Below, one piece after another: positions 16,155 through 25,177 of a DNA stretch of 64,000 nt (its first letter is position 1; every line of letters begins with the position of its first letter). The stretch covers positions 248,001 through 312,000 of the forward strand of contig CALNYW010000001.1 of the NCBI GenBank assembly GCA_942490985.1, given 5' to 3'. A model generated the notes under the pieces. The model was not told where the DNA came from. It saw nothing but the letters and a program-made list of their open reading frames with translations, and did not search any database. Position numbers and translations under genes: made by a program. This stretch comes from Thiosocius sp942490985 (lineage in GTDB: Bacteria > Pseudomonadota > Gammaproteobacteria > Chromatiales > Chromatiaceae).

Positions 16155-16733
16155 TTGAAGATTTTCTCCCCGTTGTACGAGCGCGCGATGCGCTGGTCGA
16201 GACATCCGCATGCGCCTTGGTATCTCGGCGGTCTGAGTTTTGCCGAGTCGTCGTTTTTCCCGATACCGCCGGACGTCATGCTCGCGCCGATGAGCCTCGC
16301 GCAGCCGAAGCGGGCGATGGGGTTTGCCACGCTGACAACGATTGCCTCGGTCGCGGGTGGCATATTGGGGTACTTCATCGGCGTTTTTGCTTTCGAGCTG
16401 GTCGCGCCGTTGCTCGAGCAGGGGCGTTACTCGGAGCCGTTCGAATTGGCCAAGGCATGGTTCGCCGAGTGGGGATTCCTGGCTGTCTTGGCGGCCGGTT
16501 TTTCGCCGATCCCCTATAAGGTTTTCACCATTACCGCCGGCGTGCTGAGCATGGCTTTCCTGCCATTCGTCTTGGCGTCGTTCATCGGCCGCGGTGCCCG
16601 TTTTTACCTGGTTGCGGGATTGATGGCCTGGGGAGGTGAGGCGATGGAAGCCAAGTTACACCGTTGGGTAGATTGGCTAGGTTGGTTGACGGTTGCCTTG
16701 GTGGTAATCATAGTGGCTATCTATAAATTCTGA
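16155..16733 (+). CDS. DedA/SNARE-associated family membrane protein, YqaA-like
   Basis: A 192-residue membrane protein of the VTT/DedA superfamily. It has the typical re-entrant region FAESSFFPIPPDVML near 28-42 and a second GFSPIPYKVFTI repeat near 115, with membrane helices near 55-80, 95-118, 125-150 and 168-190. The start is TTG, supported by AAGGA eight bases upstream. Located between pcm and nlpD as in many gammaproteobacteria. Confidence 0.88.
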   Translation: MKIFSPLYERAMRWSRHPHAPWYLGGLSFAESSFFPIPPDVMLAPMSLAQPKRAMGFATLTTIASVAGGILGYFIGVFAFELVAPLLEQGRYSEPFELAKAWFAEWGFLAVLAAGFSPIPYKVFTITAGVLSMAFLPFVLASFIGRGARFYLVAGLMAWGGEAMEAKLHRWVDWLGWLTVALVVIIVAIYKF

Positions 16734-16760
16734 CCGTCAACGATAGCCAACGCGGGAACC

Positions 16761-17627
16761 TTGAAGCAGCAGAGACCATTCCCGATACTCGGTGCTTTTT
16801 TGAATGCCTGCATTGCGCACCGCGCCATGCAGGCACTCGGCGTGCTTGGGCTGTGTTTCAGTCTGATTGGATGCACGGCCAGCTGGCGCGCACCGGTTGA
16901 GTCGCGCGGTTCGCAGCCGCCGCCTAACCGAACCGTACAAACTCGGCCGGCGGTGGCCCCAGCACCACGACCCCTGTCATCGGCAACACGCGCCAGTTCG
17001 TCGCCATACTACCGGGTCCAACGTGGCGACACCTTGTTTGGCATTGCCTGGCAAAACGGTGTCGACTACCGCCGCGTTGCCGAGTGGAATGGGATTCGTG
17101 CGCCGTACCGGATCTATGCCGGGCAAAATCTGCGACTTAGGCCGCCGCCCCAACGGCGAACGCCTCCGGCGACGCCTGCTCCGCCCCGGCAACCCGCTGC
17201 GGCTGGTCCGAAGAACCCAACGCCACCGCCCGTGGTTCAACCGCCGCCGAATCGCAATCTGGCTTGGCGATGGCCGGCGCGCGGCAACATCGCGAGTACG
17301 TTCAAGGCATCCGATCCGTTACGCAAGGGCGTCAAGATCGCCGGTCGCGAGGGTTCGGATATCAAGGCCGCAGAGGGCGGAAAGGTCGTTTACAGCGGTA
17401 GTGGACTGATAGGCTACGGCAGGCTTATCATCGTGAAACATAACGATAACTATCTCAGTGCCTATGGGCACAACCGAGACCTCCTGGTGAGCGAAGGCGA
17501 CCAGGTCACCAAAGGGCAGAAGATCGCGGCGATGGGGCGAGCCAACAACGGCAAGCCACTGCTGCATTTCGAGATCAGGCGTAACGGCAAGCCTGTCGAC
17601 CCGCTTCGGTTATTACCGAGGCGCTAG
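16761..17627 (+). CDS. nlpD: lipoprotein NlpD, LysM plus degenerate LytM activator of amidases
   Basis: Outer-membrane lipoprotein that activates the septal amidase AmiC. The 288-residue protein has a signal peptide with lipobox LIGC (Cys38), a LysM domain at about 77-120 (YYRVQRGDTLFGIAWQNG), a Pro-rich linker to about 160, and a LytM/M23 domain at about 165-285. The zinc-binding His residues of active M23 peptidases are replaced (KGVKIAGREGSD, LLHFEIR), as in other NlpD proteins. TTG start. Promoters of rpoS commonly lie within nlpD. Confidence 0.9.
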   Translation: MKQQRPFPILGAFLNACIAHRAMQALGVLGLCFSLIGCTASWRAPVESRGSQPPPNRTVQTRPAVAPAPRPLSSATRASSSPYYRVQRGDTLFGIAWQNGVDYRRVAEWNGIRAPYRIYAGQNLRLRPPPQRRTPPATPAPPRQPAAAGPKNPTPPPVVQPPPNRNLAWRWPARGNIASTFKASDPLRKGVKIAGREGSDIKAAEGGKVVYSGSGLIGYGRLIIVKHNDNYLSAYGHNRDLLVSEGDQVTKGQKIAAMGRANNGKPLLHFEIRRNGKPVDPLRLLPRR

Positions 17628-17694
17628 ACGGTCGGTTAGGAAAGATCCGCCGATGCCATGGCGCAGTGGCGCAAGGAATCCTCAAGGGGGGTGA

Positions 17695-18720
17695 ATGCCA
17701 GCGAAACGCGATGCTTCGGAAGAGGATGTGGTCGGTAAGGCCGAGGACATCGATGCGATCGACGATGTCGAAAGTGATGATGCGTCTGACGACGTCGCAG
17801 CGGACGACAACGAGGCGCCTGAGGCAGCGGCCATCTCCGAGAAGGACGATCCCGGTCGCCGCTATGCGGCCGGTGAAGTCCCTGACAGCCAGCTGGACGC
17901 GACCCGTATTTATCTCAACGAAATAGGTTACTCGAAGCTACTCACCGCCGAAGAGGAGGTGTTCTACGCACGGCTGGCGCAAAAAGGGGACGCTGCCGCC
18001 CGCCGGCGGATGATTGAGTGCAATCTCCGGCTCGTCGTTAAGATAGCAAGACGCTACATGAACCGCGGTCTGGCGCTGCTCGATCTTATCGAAGAAGGGA
18101 ATCTCGGCCTGATTCGCGCTGTAGAGAAATTCGATCCGGAGCGCGGTTTTCGTTTTTCGACTTATGCAACCTGGTGGATCCGCCAGACCATCGAGCGCGC
18201 GATCATGAATCAAACGCGCACGATTCGCCTCCCCATACACGTTGTCAAAGAAATCAATGTGTATCTGCGCGCAGCCCGCCAGCTGACGCAGTCGCTCGAT
18301 CATGAGCCAACGGCCGAGGAGATAGCAGATCTACTCGACCGCCCAATCAACGAAGTCAAGCGAATGCTTGGTCTGAACGAGCGTGTGACGTCAGTCGATA
18401 CGCCCTATGGGAAAGACGCGGATAAGCCGCTACTCGACACGATTGCCGACGAGAATGCTACCGATCCGACCGAACACATCCAGGCGGACGATATATCGGG
18501 CCATCTGGATGACTGGCTTGCGAAGCTCAATGACAAGCAGCGCGAGGTTGTCGAACGACGTTTTGGTCTGCATGGCTATGAAAACTCGACCCTGGAGCAG
18601 GTTGCCAACGAACTGGGCGTGACCCGGGAGCGGGTACGGCAGATTCAGATGGATGCGCTCAAGCGTCTGCGAGGCATCCTCGAGCAGGAAGGCTTTTCGA
18701 TCGACACCATCTTCAAATAG
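17695..18720 (+). CDS. rpoS: RNA polymerase sigma factor RpoS
   Basis: Stationary-phase/general stress sigma factor of 341 residues. After an acidic N-terminal extension (about 1-60), region 1.2 reads DATRIYLNEIGYSKLLTAEEE, region 2 contains NLRLVVKIARRYMNRGLALLDLIEEGN and FRFSTYATWWIRQTIERAI, and region 4.2 has TLEQVANELGVTRERVRQIQ near 300. The ATG follows a GGGGGGTGA site. Position after nlpD is the normal one. Confidence 0.96.
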   Translation: MPAKRDASEEDVVGKAEDIDAIDDVESDDASDDVAADDNEAPEAAAISEKDDPGRRYAAGEVPDSQLDATRIYLNEIGYSKLLTAEEEVFYARLAQKGDAAARRRMIECNLRLVVKIARRYMNRGLALLDLIEEGNLGLIRAVEKFDPERGFRFSTYATWWIRQTIERAIMNQTRTIRLPIHVVKEINVYLRAARQLTQSLDHEPTAEEIADLLDRPINEVKRMLGLNERVTSVDTPYGKDADKPLLDTIADENATDPTEHIQADDISGHLDDWLAKLNDKQREVVERRFGLHGYENSTLEQVANELGVTRERVRQIQMDALKRLRGILEQEGFSIDTIFK

Positions 18721-18837
18721 CGGTCGCTCGCGCCGCAGTCAATTCGGCCAAGGCTCGAGAATGGCGCGCCTGTCTCATGGTTTCGACCTGCACGCTTGCG
18801 GTAGGCTATCGATCCCAGGCAGCAGGAGAACCCGAGC

Positions 18838-19131
18838 GTGACCGAAGACCTCAGTAAAAAAGAACGTGAAATTCTTGTCGTGATGCGCAAAGTGCTTGCG
18901 CAGATCATCAAGGATACGACCCCACCAAGTCGGGCGATGAAGCACCCGCTCAGCGACCAGACGATCCAAGATGTCCGGCAGTGCCTGGGACTGATTTCAG
19001 CCCGCGAACGCGAACTTGCCGATGATGCAGGGGTTACCCAGGAGCGTCCCTATTATACCGATGAAAAAGCCGCCGCGACGGTCGTGCCGATGCCGAAGAT
19101 CGGCAGGAAAAGGACGGGCGAAGACAGCTGA
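18838..19131 (+). CDS. small conserved-looking protein downstream of rpoS
   Basis: A 97-residue soluble protein from a GTG start, rich in charged residues, with a likely helical N-terminal half (KKEREILVVMRKVLAQIIKD) and a second helix around SDQTIQDVRQCLGLISARERELADDAG. I recognise no domain with certainty. It follows rpoS by about 120 bases on the same strand. An imperfect hairpin overlaps its stop. Confidence 0.65.
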   Translation: MTEDLSKKEREILVVMRKVLAQIIKDTTPPSRAMKHPLSDQTIQDVRQCLGLISARERELADDAGVTQERPYYTDEKAAATVVPMPKIGRKRTGEDS

Positions 19132-19151
19132 CAGGGGCGTCACGCCCTGTC
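19130..19151 (+). other. GC-rich hairpin at the stop of the small gene
   Basis: GACAGGGGCG and CGCCCTGTC pair with one bulged G and a three-base loop, directly at the end of the preceding small gene. No T-run follows, so it is at best a weak or Rho-assisted terminator. Confidence 0.3.
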
Positions 19152-19242
19152 GCATGATCAGCCCAATCGGCGGACTACCGATCAGTATCCCGACGTTGTC
19201 GGAACTGCGAGGCTAGTGGGCCAAAGGTCTATTGGGCCAAGG

Positions 19243-20088
19243 TCACTGTGACTCGGCTTGCACCTCAATCGGCGTGGTCTCGCGGATGCGGGTTATCGCG
19301 GCGGCTATCTGTTGTTGCTGCAACTCCTGCGTCAATGTCTCTTTTGCCTCTTCGAACGTCGGTGGTGTGAGCGGACGGCTGTCTTCGCGCAGGATCACGT
19401 GGTAGCCAAACTCGGTCTTGACCGGGGTAGTACTGTATTTCCCGTTTTCGAGTTGCGCGGTAGCTTGAGAAAACGCCGCGACCATCTTGCCTGCCTCAAA
19501 CCACCCGAGGTCGCCGCCGACGCGCTTGCTCGGTCCGGTGGACCTGGTTCGTGCGAGTTCGGCGAAATCCGCACCATCATCTAGCTCAGCGATCACTGCG
19601 ATAGCGGTTGGTTCGTCCTCCAACAGGATGTGTCGCGCCTTGTACTCGGTGCCACCGCCATCGCCATAGCGCGCCTCGTAGCGTGCCTGCAAGGCCTCTT
19701 CGCTGATCGTGGTCTCTTCCAGCTGTGCGCGCACGAAGGTCTGAGCCAGCAGCCGAGCGGTCGCCACTTCCAGTGCTGCCTTGACCTCCGGCTTCTCCGC
19801 CAGAGTCTGGCCTTCGGCCGAGTTCGCGAGCATGAAGTTATTGACCAGTTCGTTCAACAGGCTCAACTGCCCATCGGCATCAGCCGGATTGCGACCGGTC
19901 TGGCTCGCGAACAGCGCGAAATGCAGGTCGGTCAACATAAAGTCACCGATCTTCACCAGCGATTGGGCCTCGCCTTGGGCGGGCGTCTCGGCACTGCTCG
20001 GGCCGGTTAGGGCAAGCGTGAGCAGCACGCTGAGCAGCAAACCCGTGATGCGCGCTAATGGGGTGCCTGGGTGACCTAAACTTTTCAT
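19243..20088 (-). CDS. secreted parvulin-type peptidyl-prolyl cis-trans isomerase
   Basis: A 281-residue exported foldase of the PpiC/SurA/PrsA group. A signal sequence (about 10-35, ending SAETPAQ) precedes a helical SurA-like N-terminal region with conserved Asn/Leu, then a rotamase domain at about 145-240 (YKARHILLEDEPTA, DFAELARTRSTGPSKRVGGDLGWF, FGYHVILRED). The ATG at 20088 overlaps the stop of the YciI gene (ATGA); upstream extension is rejected for that reason. Likely periplasmic. Confidence 0.88.
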   Translation of the reverse strand: MKSLGHPGTPLARITGLLLSVLLTLALTGPSSAETPAQGEAQSLVKIGDFMLTDLHFALFASQTGRNPADADGQLSLLNELVNNFMLANSAEGQTLAEKPEVKAALEVATARLLAQTFVRAQLEETTISEEALQARYEARYGDGGGTEYKARHILLEDEPTAIAVIAELDDGADFAELARTRSTGPSKRVGGDLGWFEAGKMVAAFSQATAQLENGKYSTTPVKTEFGYHVILREDSRPLTPPTFEEAKETLTQELQQQQIAAAITRIRETTPIEVQAESQ

Positions 20089-20387
20089 TTTGGAAAGACC
20101 TGCTTGAAGGGTTTGACGGTGACTGCCGCGTAAACGCCCGCTGTGACGTAGGGATCCGCATCGGCCCATGCTTGTGCGGCCTGGAGGCTGTCGAACTCAG
20201 CGATGACCACGCTGCCGCTGAAGCCGGCATCACCGGGGTCACTGCTGTCGATTGCTGGGTTCGGCCCGGCAACCACCAGACGCCCTTGCGACTGAAGTCC
20301 TTCGAGCCTGGCGAGATGTTCCGAACGGGCTTTTTTTCGACGCGGCAGGCTGTTGTCGACATCATTGCCAACGATGCTGTAGAGCAT
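20085..20387 (-). CDS. yciI: YciI family protein
   Basis: A 100-residue ferredoxin-like-fold protein of the YciI/YCII family (function unclear; dimeric). Seen are the N-terminal MLYSIVGNDV strand, RSEHLARLEGLQSQGRLVVAGP near 22-43 with the conserved His, and the WADADPYVTAGVY stretch near 73. A GAGG site lies nine bases before the ATG, within the end of yciB. It is coupled to the downstream foldase. Confidence 0.88.
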   Translation of the reverse strand: MLYSIVGNDVDNSLPRRKKARSEHLARLEGLQSQGRLVVAGPNPAIDSSDPGDAGFSGSVVIAEFDSLQAAQAWADADPYVTAGVYAAVTVKPFKQVFPK

Positions 20388-20390
20388 TAA

Positions 20391-20939
20391 TCAGTCCTCG
20401 AGATGGGAATTTTCCGTGATCATGTGGCGACTCAGATACAAGCCCTGTGCCAGCATGAAGATCAATGTCAGGGCAAGAAAGCCGAATAGTTTGAAGTTGA
20501 CCCAGACTTCTTCTGAAAACGAGTAAGCCACGTACAGGTTCAACACGCCCATCGCCGCGAAGAAGGCTACCCAGGCAATATTCAGACGAGTCCAAACAGG
20601 ATCTGGCAATGTCACGGCATGGTCCATCATTCGTCGCAACAAACTGCGTTGCATGAACAGCTGTGAACCCAGGAAGGCTACTGCAAACAACCAATTGACC
20701 ACGGTGGGTTTCCACTTGATGAAGGTGGGGTCATGCAGTGCCAGCGTCAGTCCACCGAAGACCACCAAGAGCCCCAGTGTCACCAAATGGGTCGTTTCCA
20801 CCTGGCCATGGCGTAATTTCAGATAGGCCACCTGGAGTGCTGAGGCAACAATTGCAGCCAGGGTCGCGGTGTAGATGTCATAGAGCTGATAAGCGACGAA
20901 GAACAAAATGACCGGGAAAAGGTCGGTGAGCAGTTTCAT
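20391..20939 (-). CDS. yciB: intracellular septation protein A family membrane protein (YciB)
   Basis: A 182-residue inner-membrane protein with about five helices (3-25, 33-45, 53-70, 80-97, 118-138, 148-168). Family marks are the MKLLTDLFPVILFFVAY start, DPTFIKWKPTVVNWLF near 68 and LNLYVAYSF/WVNFKLFG near 132-150. YciB influences envelope synthesis and septation in enterobacteria. Three-gene order yciB-yciI-foldase here is compact. Confidence 0.93.
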   Translation of the reverse strand: MKLLTDLFPVILFFVAYQLYDIYTATLAAIVASALQVAYLKLRHGQVETTHLVTLGLLVVFGGLTLALHDPTFIKWKPTVVNWLFAVAFLGSQLFMQRSLLRRMMDHAVTLPDPVWTRLNIAWVAFFAAMGVLNLYVAYSFSEEVWVNFKLFGFLALTLIFMLAQGLYLSRHMITENSHLED

Positions 20940-20957
20940 TGTGGCTGTCTTCTACTC

Positions 20958-21683
20958 TTAGTGCAGATGGCGTGGCTTGGCGTGGGTGAGGTAGTAGCGC
21001 CGAACGACTTCGCGGACCTGTTCCGGGTAGTCGATGATCGTCATCTGCTCCATGCCTTCAGTGAAAAAGCGCTCCGCGTCCGCCGGGAGATGCTCGAGGA
21101 CCGCGTCGTAGGCTGGGCCCATCAAATCGGGGTTGTGGCTGCGGGTTGCAACGATTGCCCGATTGAGCAACAGCAGTCGCCACGGTTCGGCGGGTTGTCC
21201 GGCTGACGGGTTCTCGTAGGCCGCGCTCGCTGCCTCGATGATTTCGCAGCAGCAGCTGTAGAGTTCAGCCATCTCGTTGGGATGCTGAGCTTGGTTGGCC
21301 AGTTGCGCCAGCGCATTGACCACCCCGCTGAGCTGGCGAAGTTCGCCGCCGTTCCGCACGATCCATATCGCGAAGGGGAGATTGAGCTGGTCGATGGCTT
21401 CGCGGGTATCTGTCAGGTCAGCCAGGGACGCAGTGCTGGCCAATTGGTCGAGCAGATGCAGGCCGTAATCGCCATAGGCCGTCAGCTCGCCCGGCTGTTG
21501 CTTGTCAGCGGCGTTGGTGCCGCGCAGGCGCGCCAGCAAGGCAACGAGCTGGGCCATCGCGTCGCTTAACTGGGTCGGAGAGGTCGGGTCTGCGTCATTG
21601 CTCTCGACCGTCGCATCGACCTCGCTCGCGAGGTCACTGAAACAGTCCAGAACATAGGAAAGATCGGCGGGCGGCAGTTTCAT
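20958..21683 (-). CDS. uncharacterised alpha-helical protein upstream of yciB
   Basis: A 241-residue, soluble, Leu/Ala-rich, apparently all-helical protein with a conserved-looking C-terminal FTEGMEQMTIIDYPEQVREVVRRYY segment. No known domain was recognised. The ATG at 21683 (MKLPPADLS) was chosen because the longer open frame runs into the divergent PHP gene. It shares a short divergent promoter region with that gene and ends 19 bases before yciB. Confidence 0.7.
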   Translation of the reverse strand: MKLPPADLSYVLDCFSDLASEVDATVESNDADPTSPTQLSDAMAQLVALLARLRGTNAADKQQPGELTAYGDYGLHLLDQLASTASLADLTDTREAIDQLNLPFAIWIVRNGGELRQLSGVVNALAQLANQAQHPNEMAELYSCCCEIIEAASAAYENPSAGQPAEPWRLLLLNRAIVATRSHNPDLMGPAYDAVLEHLPADAERFFTEGMEQMTIIDYPEQVREVVRRYYLTHAKPRHLH

Positions 21684-21759
21684 GGCGAGCGAGTTTAGCA
21701 CGTGGTCTGGCGTATCAAGGGCGGATCGAAGAGCCGTGGAACTGGTAGAATATCTAGTC

Positions 21760-22602
21760 ATGTCCCGGCAAATCGACCTTCACGCCCACTCCACCGCTTC
21801 CGATGGCACGTTGGCGCCAGCCGCCCTGATGCAGCGGGCCCACGCGGCAGGCGTCGGGGTGATGGCGTTGACCGATCACGACACCCTCGAAGGCCTCGGC
21901 GAAGCCGAGGCCAAGGCAGCACAGTTAGGAATGGGCTTCGTGCCGGGTGTCGAAGTGTCCGTCACCTGGGCAGGTATCACGGTGCATGTCGTCGGGCTTG
22001 GCGTCGACCAAGACGATCAGGCCCTGCAATCGGGATTGGCACGGCTGCGTGATTTTCGCGATTGGCGGGCCGAAGAGATTGGCCGACGACTCGACAAGCA
22101 GGGTATACCCGGTACCTTCGAGGCGGCGCGCGCGCTGTCGAATGGGCGATTGATCAGTCGCACCCACTTCGCGCGGGCGCTGGTGGCGGAAAATCGCGCG
22201 AAAGACCTGCGCGACGTCTTCAGGCGTTTTTTGGTCAACGGCAAGCCGGGGTTTGTGCCTGGCCAGTGGGCCGAGCTGAGCGATGCGATCGCATGGATTC
22301 GGGCGGCGGGCGGTGAGGCCGTCATCGCCCATCCCGCGCGGTATAAGGTGACCCGTAGCAAACTTCGACGATTGTTTGGTGAGTTCGCCGAGCTCGGCGG
22401 CAGCGCTATCGAGGTGGTCTCCGGCAGCCACAGTCGTGACGACTATTTCACGATGGCACACCATGCGCGCGACTTTAATCTCGCGGCATCTGCCGGTTCC
22501 GATTACCACGGCCCCGAGCATCCGTGGATTGAACTCGGTCGTTTGCCCGAGTTGCCGCCCGGCTGCCGAGCGATCTGGCAAGACTGGCCGCTTAATAGCT
22601 GA
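21760..22602 (+). CDS. PHP-domain phosphoesterase (YciV/RnaAM-like)
   Basis: A 280-residue polymerase-and-histidinol-phosphatase superfamily enzyme. Metal-binding motifs are IDLHAHSTASDGTL at 5-18, LTDHDTLEG near 37, PGVEVS near 58, and AGSDYHG near 240. Close relatives remove the 3' phosphate of nucleoside 3',5'-bisphosphates or degrade RNA 5' ends. The start is ATG 21760 just before MSRQIDLHAHS; a longer frame would overlap the divergent neighbour. Confidence 0.88.
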   Translation: MSRQIDLHAHSTASDGTLAPAALMQRAHAAGVGVMALTDHDTLEGLGEAEAKAAQLGMGFVPGVEVSVTWAGITVHVVGLGVDQDDQALQSGLARLRDFRDWRAEEIGRRLDKQGIPGTFEAARALSNGRLISRTHFARALVAENRAKDLRDVFRRFLVNGKPGFVPGQWAELSDAIAWIRAAGGEAVIAHPARYKVTRSKLRRLFGEFAELGGSAIEVVSGSHSRDDYFTMAHHARDFNLAASAGSDYHGPEHPWIELGRLPELPPGCRAIWQDWPLNS

Positions 22603-22612
22603 GCGGTAACCG

Positions 22613-23236
22613 ATGGGACAGTTTTTCCAGGTCCATCCGGACAACCCTCAAGCGCGGCTGATTCGGCAAGCCGTCGACATCGTGCGCGACGGCGGTGTGA
22701 TCGTTTATCCGACCGACTCTAGTTATGCGATCGGCTGCCAGATCGGCGAAAAGGCCGCGATGGATCGCATCCGGCAGATCCGGCGGCTCGATGAAGATCA
22801 CAATTTCACGCTGATCGGCCGGAGTCTGTCCGAGCTCTCGGCGTTTACCAAGCTGGACAACCAGGCCCACCGGCTGATCAAGGCACTGACCCCGGGGGCG
22901 TACACCTTCATCCTCAAGGCCACGAAACTCGTGCCCAAACGCCTGATGCATGCCAAGAGAAAAACCATTGGCGTGCGCATACCCGATAACGCGGTGGCGC
23001 TTGCGTTGCTCGAAGAATTGAACGAACCGTTGCTTTCCAGCACGCTGATCCTGCCGGGCGAGGAGATGCCGATGATGGACCCCTACGACGTGCAGCAGAC
23101 TATCGGACATGCGCTGGATCTGATCATCGACGGTGGTTATTGCGGGTTTGAACCTACCAGCGTAGTTGACTTGCATGACGATGTGCCCCGCGTTTTGCGG
23201 GTCGGTAAGGGCGATGTGGGACTTTTCCAAGACTAG
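22613..23236 (+). CDS. yciO: YciO/Sua5/YrdC family protein
   Basis: A 207-residue protein with the Sua5/YrdC fold, which in paralogues makes threonylcarbamoyl-AMP for tRNA t6A. Seen are DGGVIVYPTDSSYAIGC at about 26-42, FTLIGRSLSELSAF near 65, and LTPGAYTFILKAT near 92. The overall sequence is closest to YciO, whose own role is less certain. It follows the PHP gene by ten bases and precedes a site-2 protease gene. Confidence 0.88.
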   Translation: MGQFFQVHPDNPQARLIRQAVDIVRDGGVIVYPTDSSYAIGCQIGEKAAMDRIRQIRRLDEDHNFTLIGRSLSELSAFTKLDNQAHRLIKALTPGAYTFILKATKLVPKRLMHAKRKTIGVRIPDNAVALALLEELNEPLLSSTLILPGEEMPMMDPYDVQQTIGHALDLIIDGGYCGFEPTSVVDLHDDVPRVLRVGKGDVGLFQD

Positions 23237-23271
23237 TCTTCGCCTGCGTCGACCAGGGGTATAATCGGCAA

Positions 23272-23952
23272 ATGGATGAACTCAATATGGCGCAGCGGGT
23301 TGCTGTCTGGGCGCTGCCGCTAGTGTTCGCGGTGACCGTGCATGAGGCCGCGCATGGTTGGGTGGCCGACCGCCTTGGCGACCCCACAGCACGTAAACTC
23401 GGACGAATCACGTTCAACCCGCTGCCGCATATCGATCTGGTTGGCACCATCCTGGTGCCGATGTTGATGCTCGCGTTCACGGGGTTTTTGCTCGGCTGGG
23501 CCAAGCCAGTTCCGGTGTCTGTCGGGCGCCTGCGGCACCCAAAACGTGACATGGCGATCGTCGCCGCGGCTGGCCCGGCGGTCAACCTGCTGATGGCGAT
23601 CGTCTGGTCGATCGCGTTGGTCGTTGCGCACAATCTGGTGCACAGTGCGCCGGCCGTTGCGGTACCGGTGTTGCTGATGGCGATCGCCGGTGTGTTCGTC
23701 AATCTGGTGTTGATGGCGATCAATCTATTGCCGGTGCCGCCACTCGATGGTGGACGCATTCTGACTGGGCTGCTGCCGCTCCCCATGGCACGGGCATTTG
23801 CCCGGATCGAGCCGTTTGGCCTGATCATCCTCATCGTCCTGCTGATAACCGGCGTGGTCAGATGGATACTGGGTCCGGTGGTGTTCGGTGCGATCGATCT
23901 GTTGCCGGGTACCGACTTGGTCTTGGGTATACTGCCGAGCTTATTCCCCTAG
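23272..23952 (+). CDS. site-2 protease family membrane metalloprotease
   Basis: A 226-residue M50-family intramembrane protease. The zinc motif HEAAHG lies at 23-28 in helix 1; NLLPVPPLDGGRIL near 152-166 supplies the conserved DG. About six membrane helices are visible. Proteins of this short type lack PDZ domains. Located between yciO and trpS, as in many proteobacteria. Confidence 0.9.
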   Translation: MDELNMAQRVAVWALPLVFAVTVHEAAHGWVADRLGDPTARKLGRITFNPLPHIDLVGTILVPMLMLAFTGFLLGWAKPVPVSVGRLRHPKRDMAIVAAAGPAVNLLMAIVWSIALVVAHNLVHSAPAVAVPVLLMAIAGVFVNLVLMAINLLPVPPLDGGRILTGLLPLPMARAFARIEPFGLIILIVLLITGVVRWILGPVVFGAIDLLPGTDLVLGILPSLFP

Positions 23953-23962
23953 GAGAGAGAGA

Positions 23963-25177
23963 TTGGCCGCTGTTGCTGCTCAACACGCGCGGGTTTTGTC
24001 GGGCATGCGTCCCACCGGACGGCTGCACCTGGGGCATTACCACGGTGTTCTTAAAAACTGGGTGGAGTTGCAGCATGAGTACCAATGCTTCTTCTTCGTC
24101 GCGGATTGGCATGCGCTCACGACCCACTATGACGATCCCAGTGAGGTGCCGCAGAGTACCTGGGATATGGTGATCGACTGGCTGGCGTCCGGCGTCAATC
24201 CCGGCGAGGCCACGCTGTTCATTCAGTCCCGCGTGCCGGAACACGCCGAGTTGCACCTGCTGCTGTCGATGATCACGCCACTCGGTTGGCTCGAACGGGT
24301 GCCGACCTACAAAGACCAGCAGGAAAAGCTCAAGGAAAAAGACCTATCGACCTACGGTTTTCTCGGTTACCCGCTGTTGCAGGCGGCCGACATCCTGGTC
24401 TACCGCGCGGGTCTTGTACCCGTAGGCGAAGATCAAGTGGTCCATGTCGAGCTGACCCGCGAAGTCGCACGTCGCTTCAACCACATCTACGGTCGTGAGC
24501 CCGACTTTGAAGAGCGAGCGAAAAAGGCGGTCAAGAAGATGGGTAAGAAGAACGCGAAGCTCTACAACAACTATCGACGGGCCTACCAGGAGCAGGGCGA
24601 TGACGGGGCACTGGAAGCCGCTCGCGCGCTGCTGGAGTCTCAACAGAATATTGGTCTCGCCGATCGCGATCGATTGTTCGGCTTTCTCGAGGGTGGCGGC
24701 AAGGTCATTCTCCCCGAACCGCAGCCATTGTTGACGGCCGCGGCAAAGATGCCGGGCCTTGATGGTCAGAAGATGTCGAAGTCGTACGGCAATACGATTC
24801 CGCTAAACGCCAGCGCCGAGGTCGTCGAGAAACAGATGCGGACCATGCCAACCGATCCGGCGCGTGTCCGCCGCACAGATCCGGGTGACCCCTCGGTCTG
24901 TCCAGTCTGGCAGTTCCACGAGGTGTATTCGGATAACGGCATCAAAGATTGGGTGCAGTCGGGTTGTCGCAGCGCGGGGATCGGCTGCATCGAATGCAAG
25001 CAGCCGGTCATCGATGCGGTGCTCGCAGAGCTCAAGCCGATCCAGGAGCGCGGCCGGGAATATGCCGAGCAACCCGATGTCGTGCGGAATATTCTCAACG
25101 AGGGTTGCGAAAAGGCACGCGAAGTCGCTCGCGAGACGCTCGATGTGGTTCGACACGCCATGTCTTTGGATTACTGA
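23963..25177 (+). CDS. trpS: tryptophanyl-tRNA synthetase
   Basis: Class I synthetase charging tRNA(Trp). The start is TTG 23963 (then AAVAAQHAR), preceded by an AGGAGAGAG site; the upstream extension overlaps the protease gene. The 404-residue enzyme has the HIGH-like LHLGHYHG near 21-28 and KMSKS within GQKMSKSYG near 270. It is about 70 residues longer than the E. coli enzyme, with an insertion before KMSKS (about 180-265). The stop overlaps the scpA start. Confidence 0.95.
   Translation: MAAVAAQHARVLSGMRPTGRLHLGHYHGVLKNWVELQHEYQCFFFVADWHALTTHYDDPSEVPQSTWDMVIDWLASGVNPGEATLFIQSRVPEHAELHLLLSMITPLGWLERVPTYKDQQEKLKEKDLSTYGFLGYPLLQAADILVYRAGLVPVGEDQVVHVELTREVARRFNHIYGREPDFEERAKKAVKKMGKKNAKLYNNYRRAYQEQGDDGALEAARALLESQQNIGLADRDRLFGFLEGGGKVILPEPQPLLTAAAKMPGLDGQKMSKSYGNTIPLNASAEVVEKQMRTMPTDPARVRRTDPGDPSVCPVWQFHEVYSDNGIKDWVQSGCRSAGIGCIECKQPVIDAVLAELKPIQERGREYAEQPDVVRNILNEGCEKAREVARETLDVVRHAMSLDY

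Noticed and set aside
23260..23265. TATAAT just before the site-2 protease gene
   Set aside because: It is only seven bases from the ATG and lacks a -35 partner, so it would give an almost leaderless transcript; probably chance.
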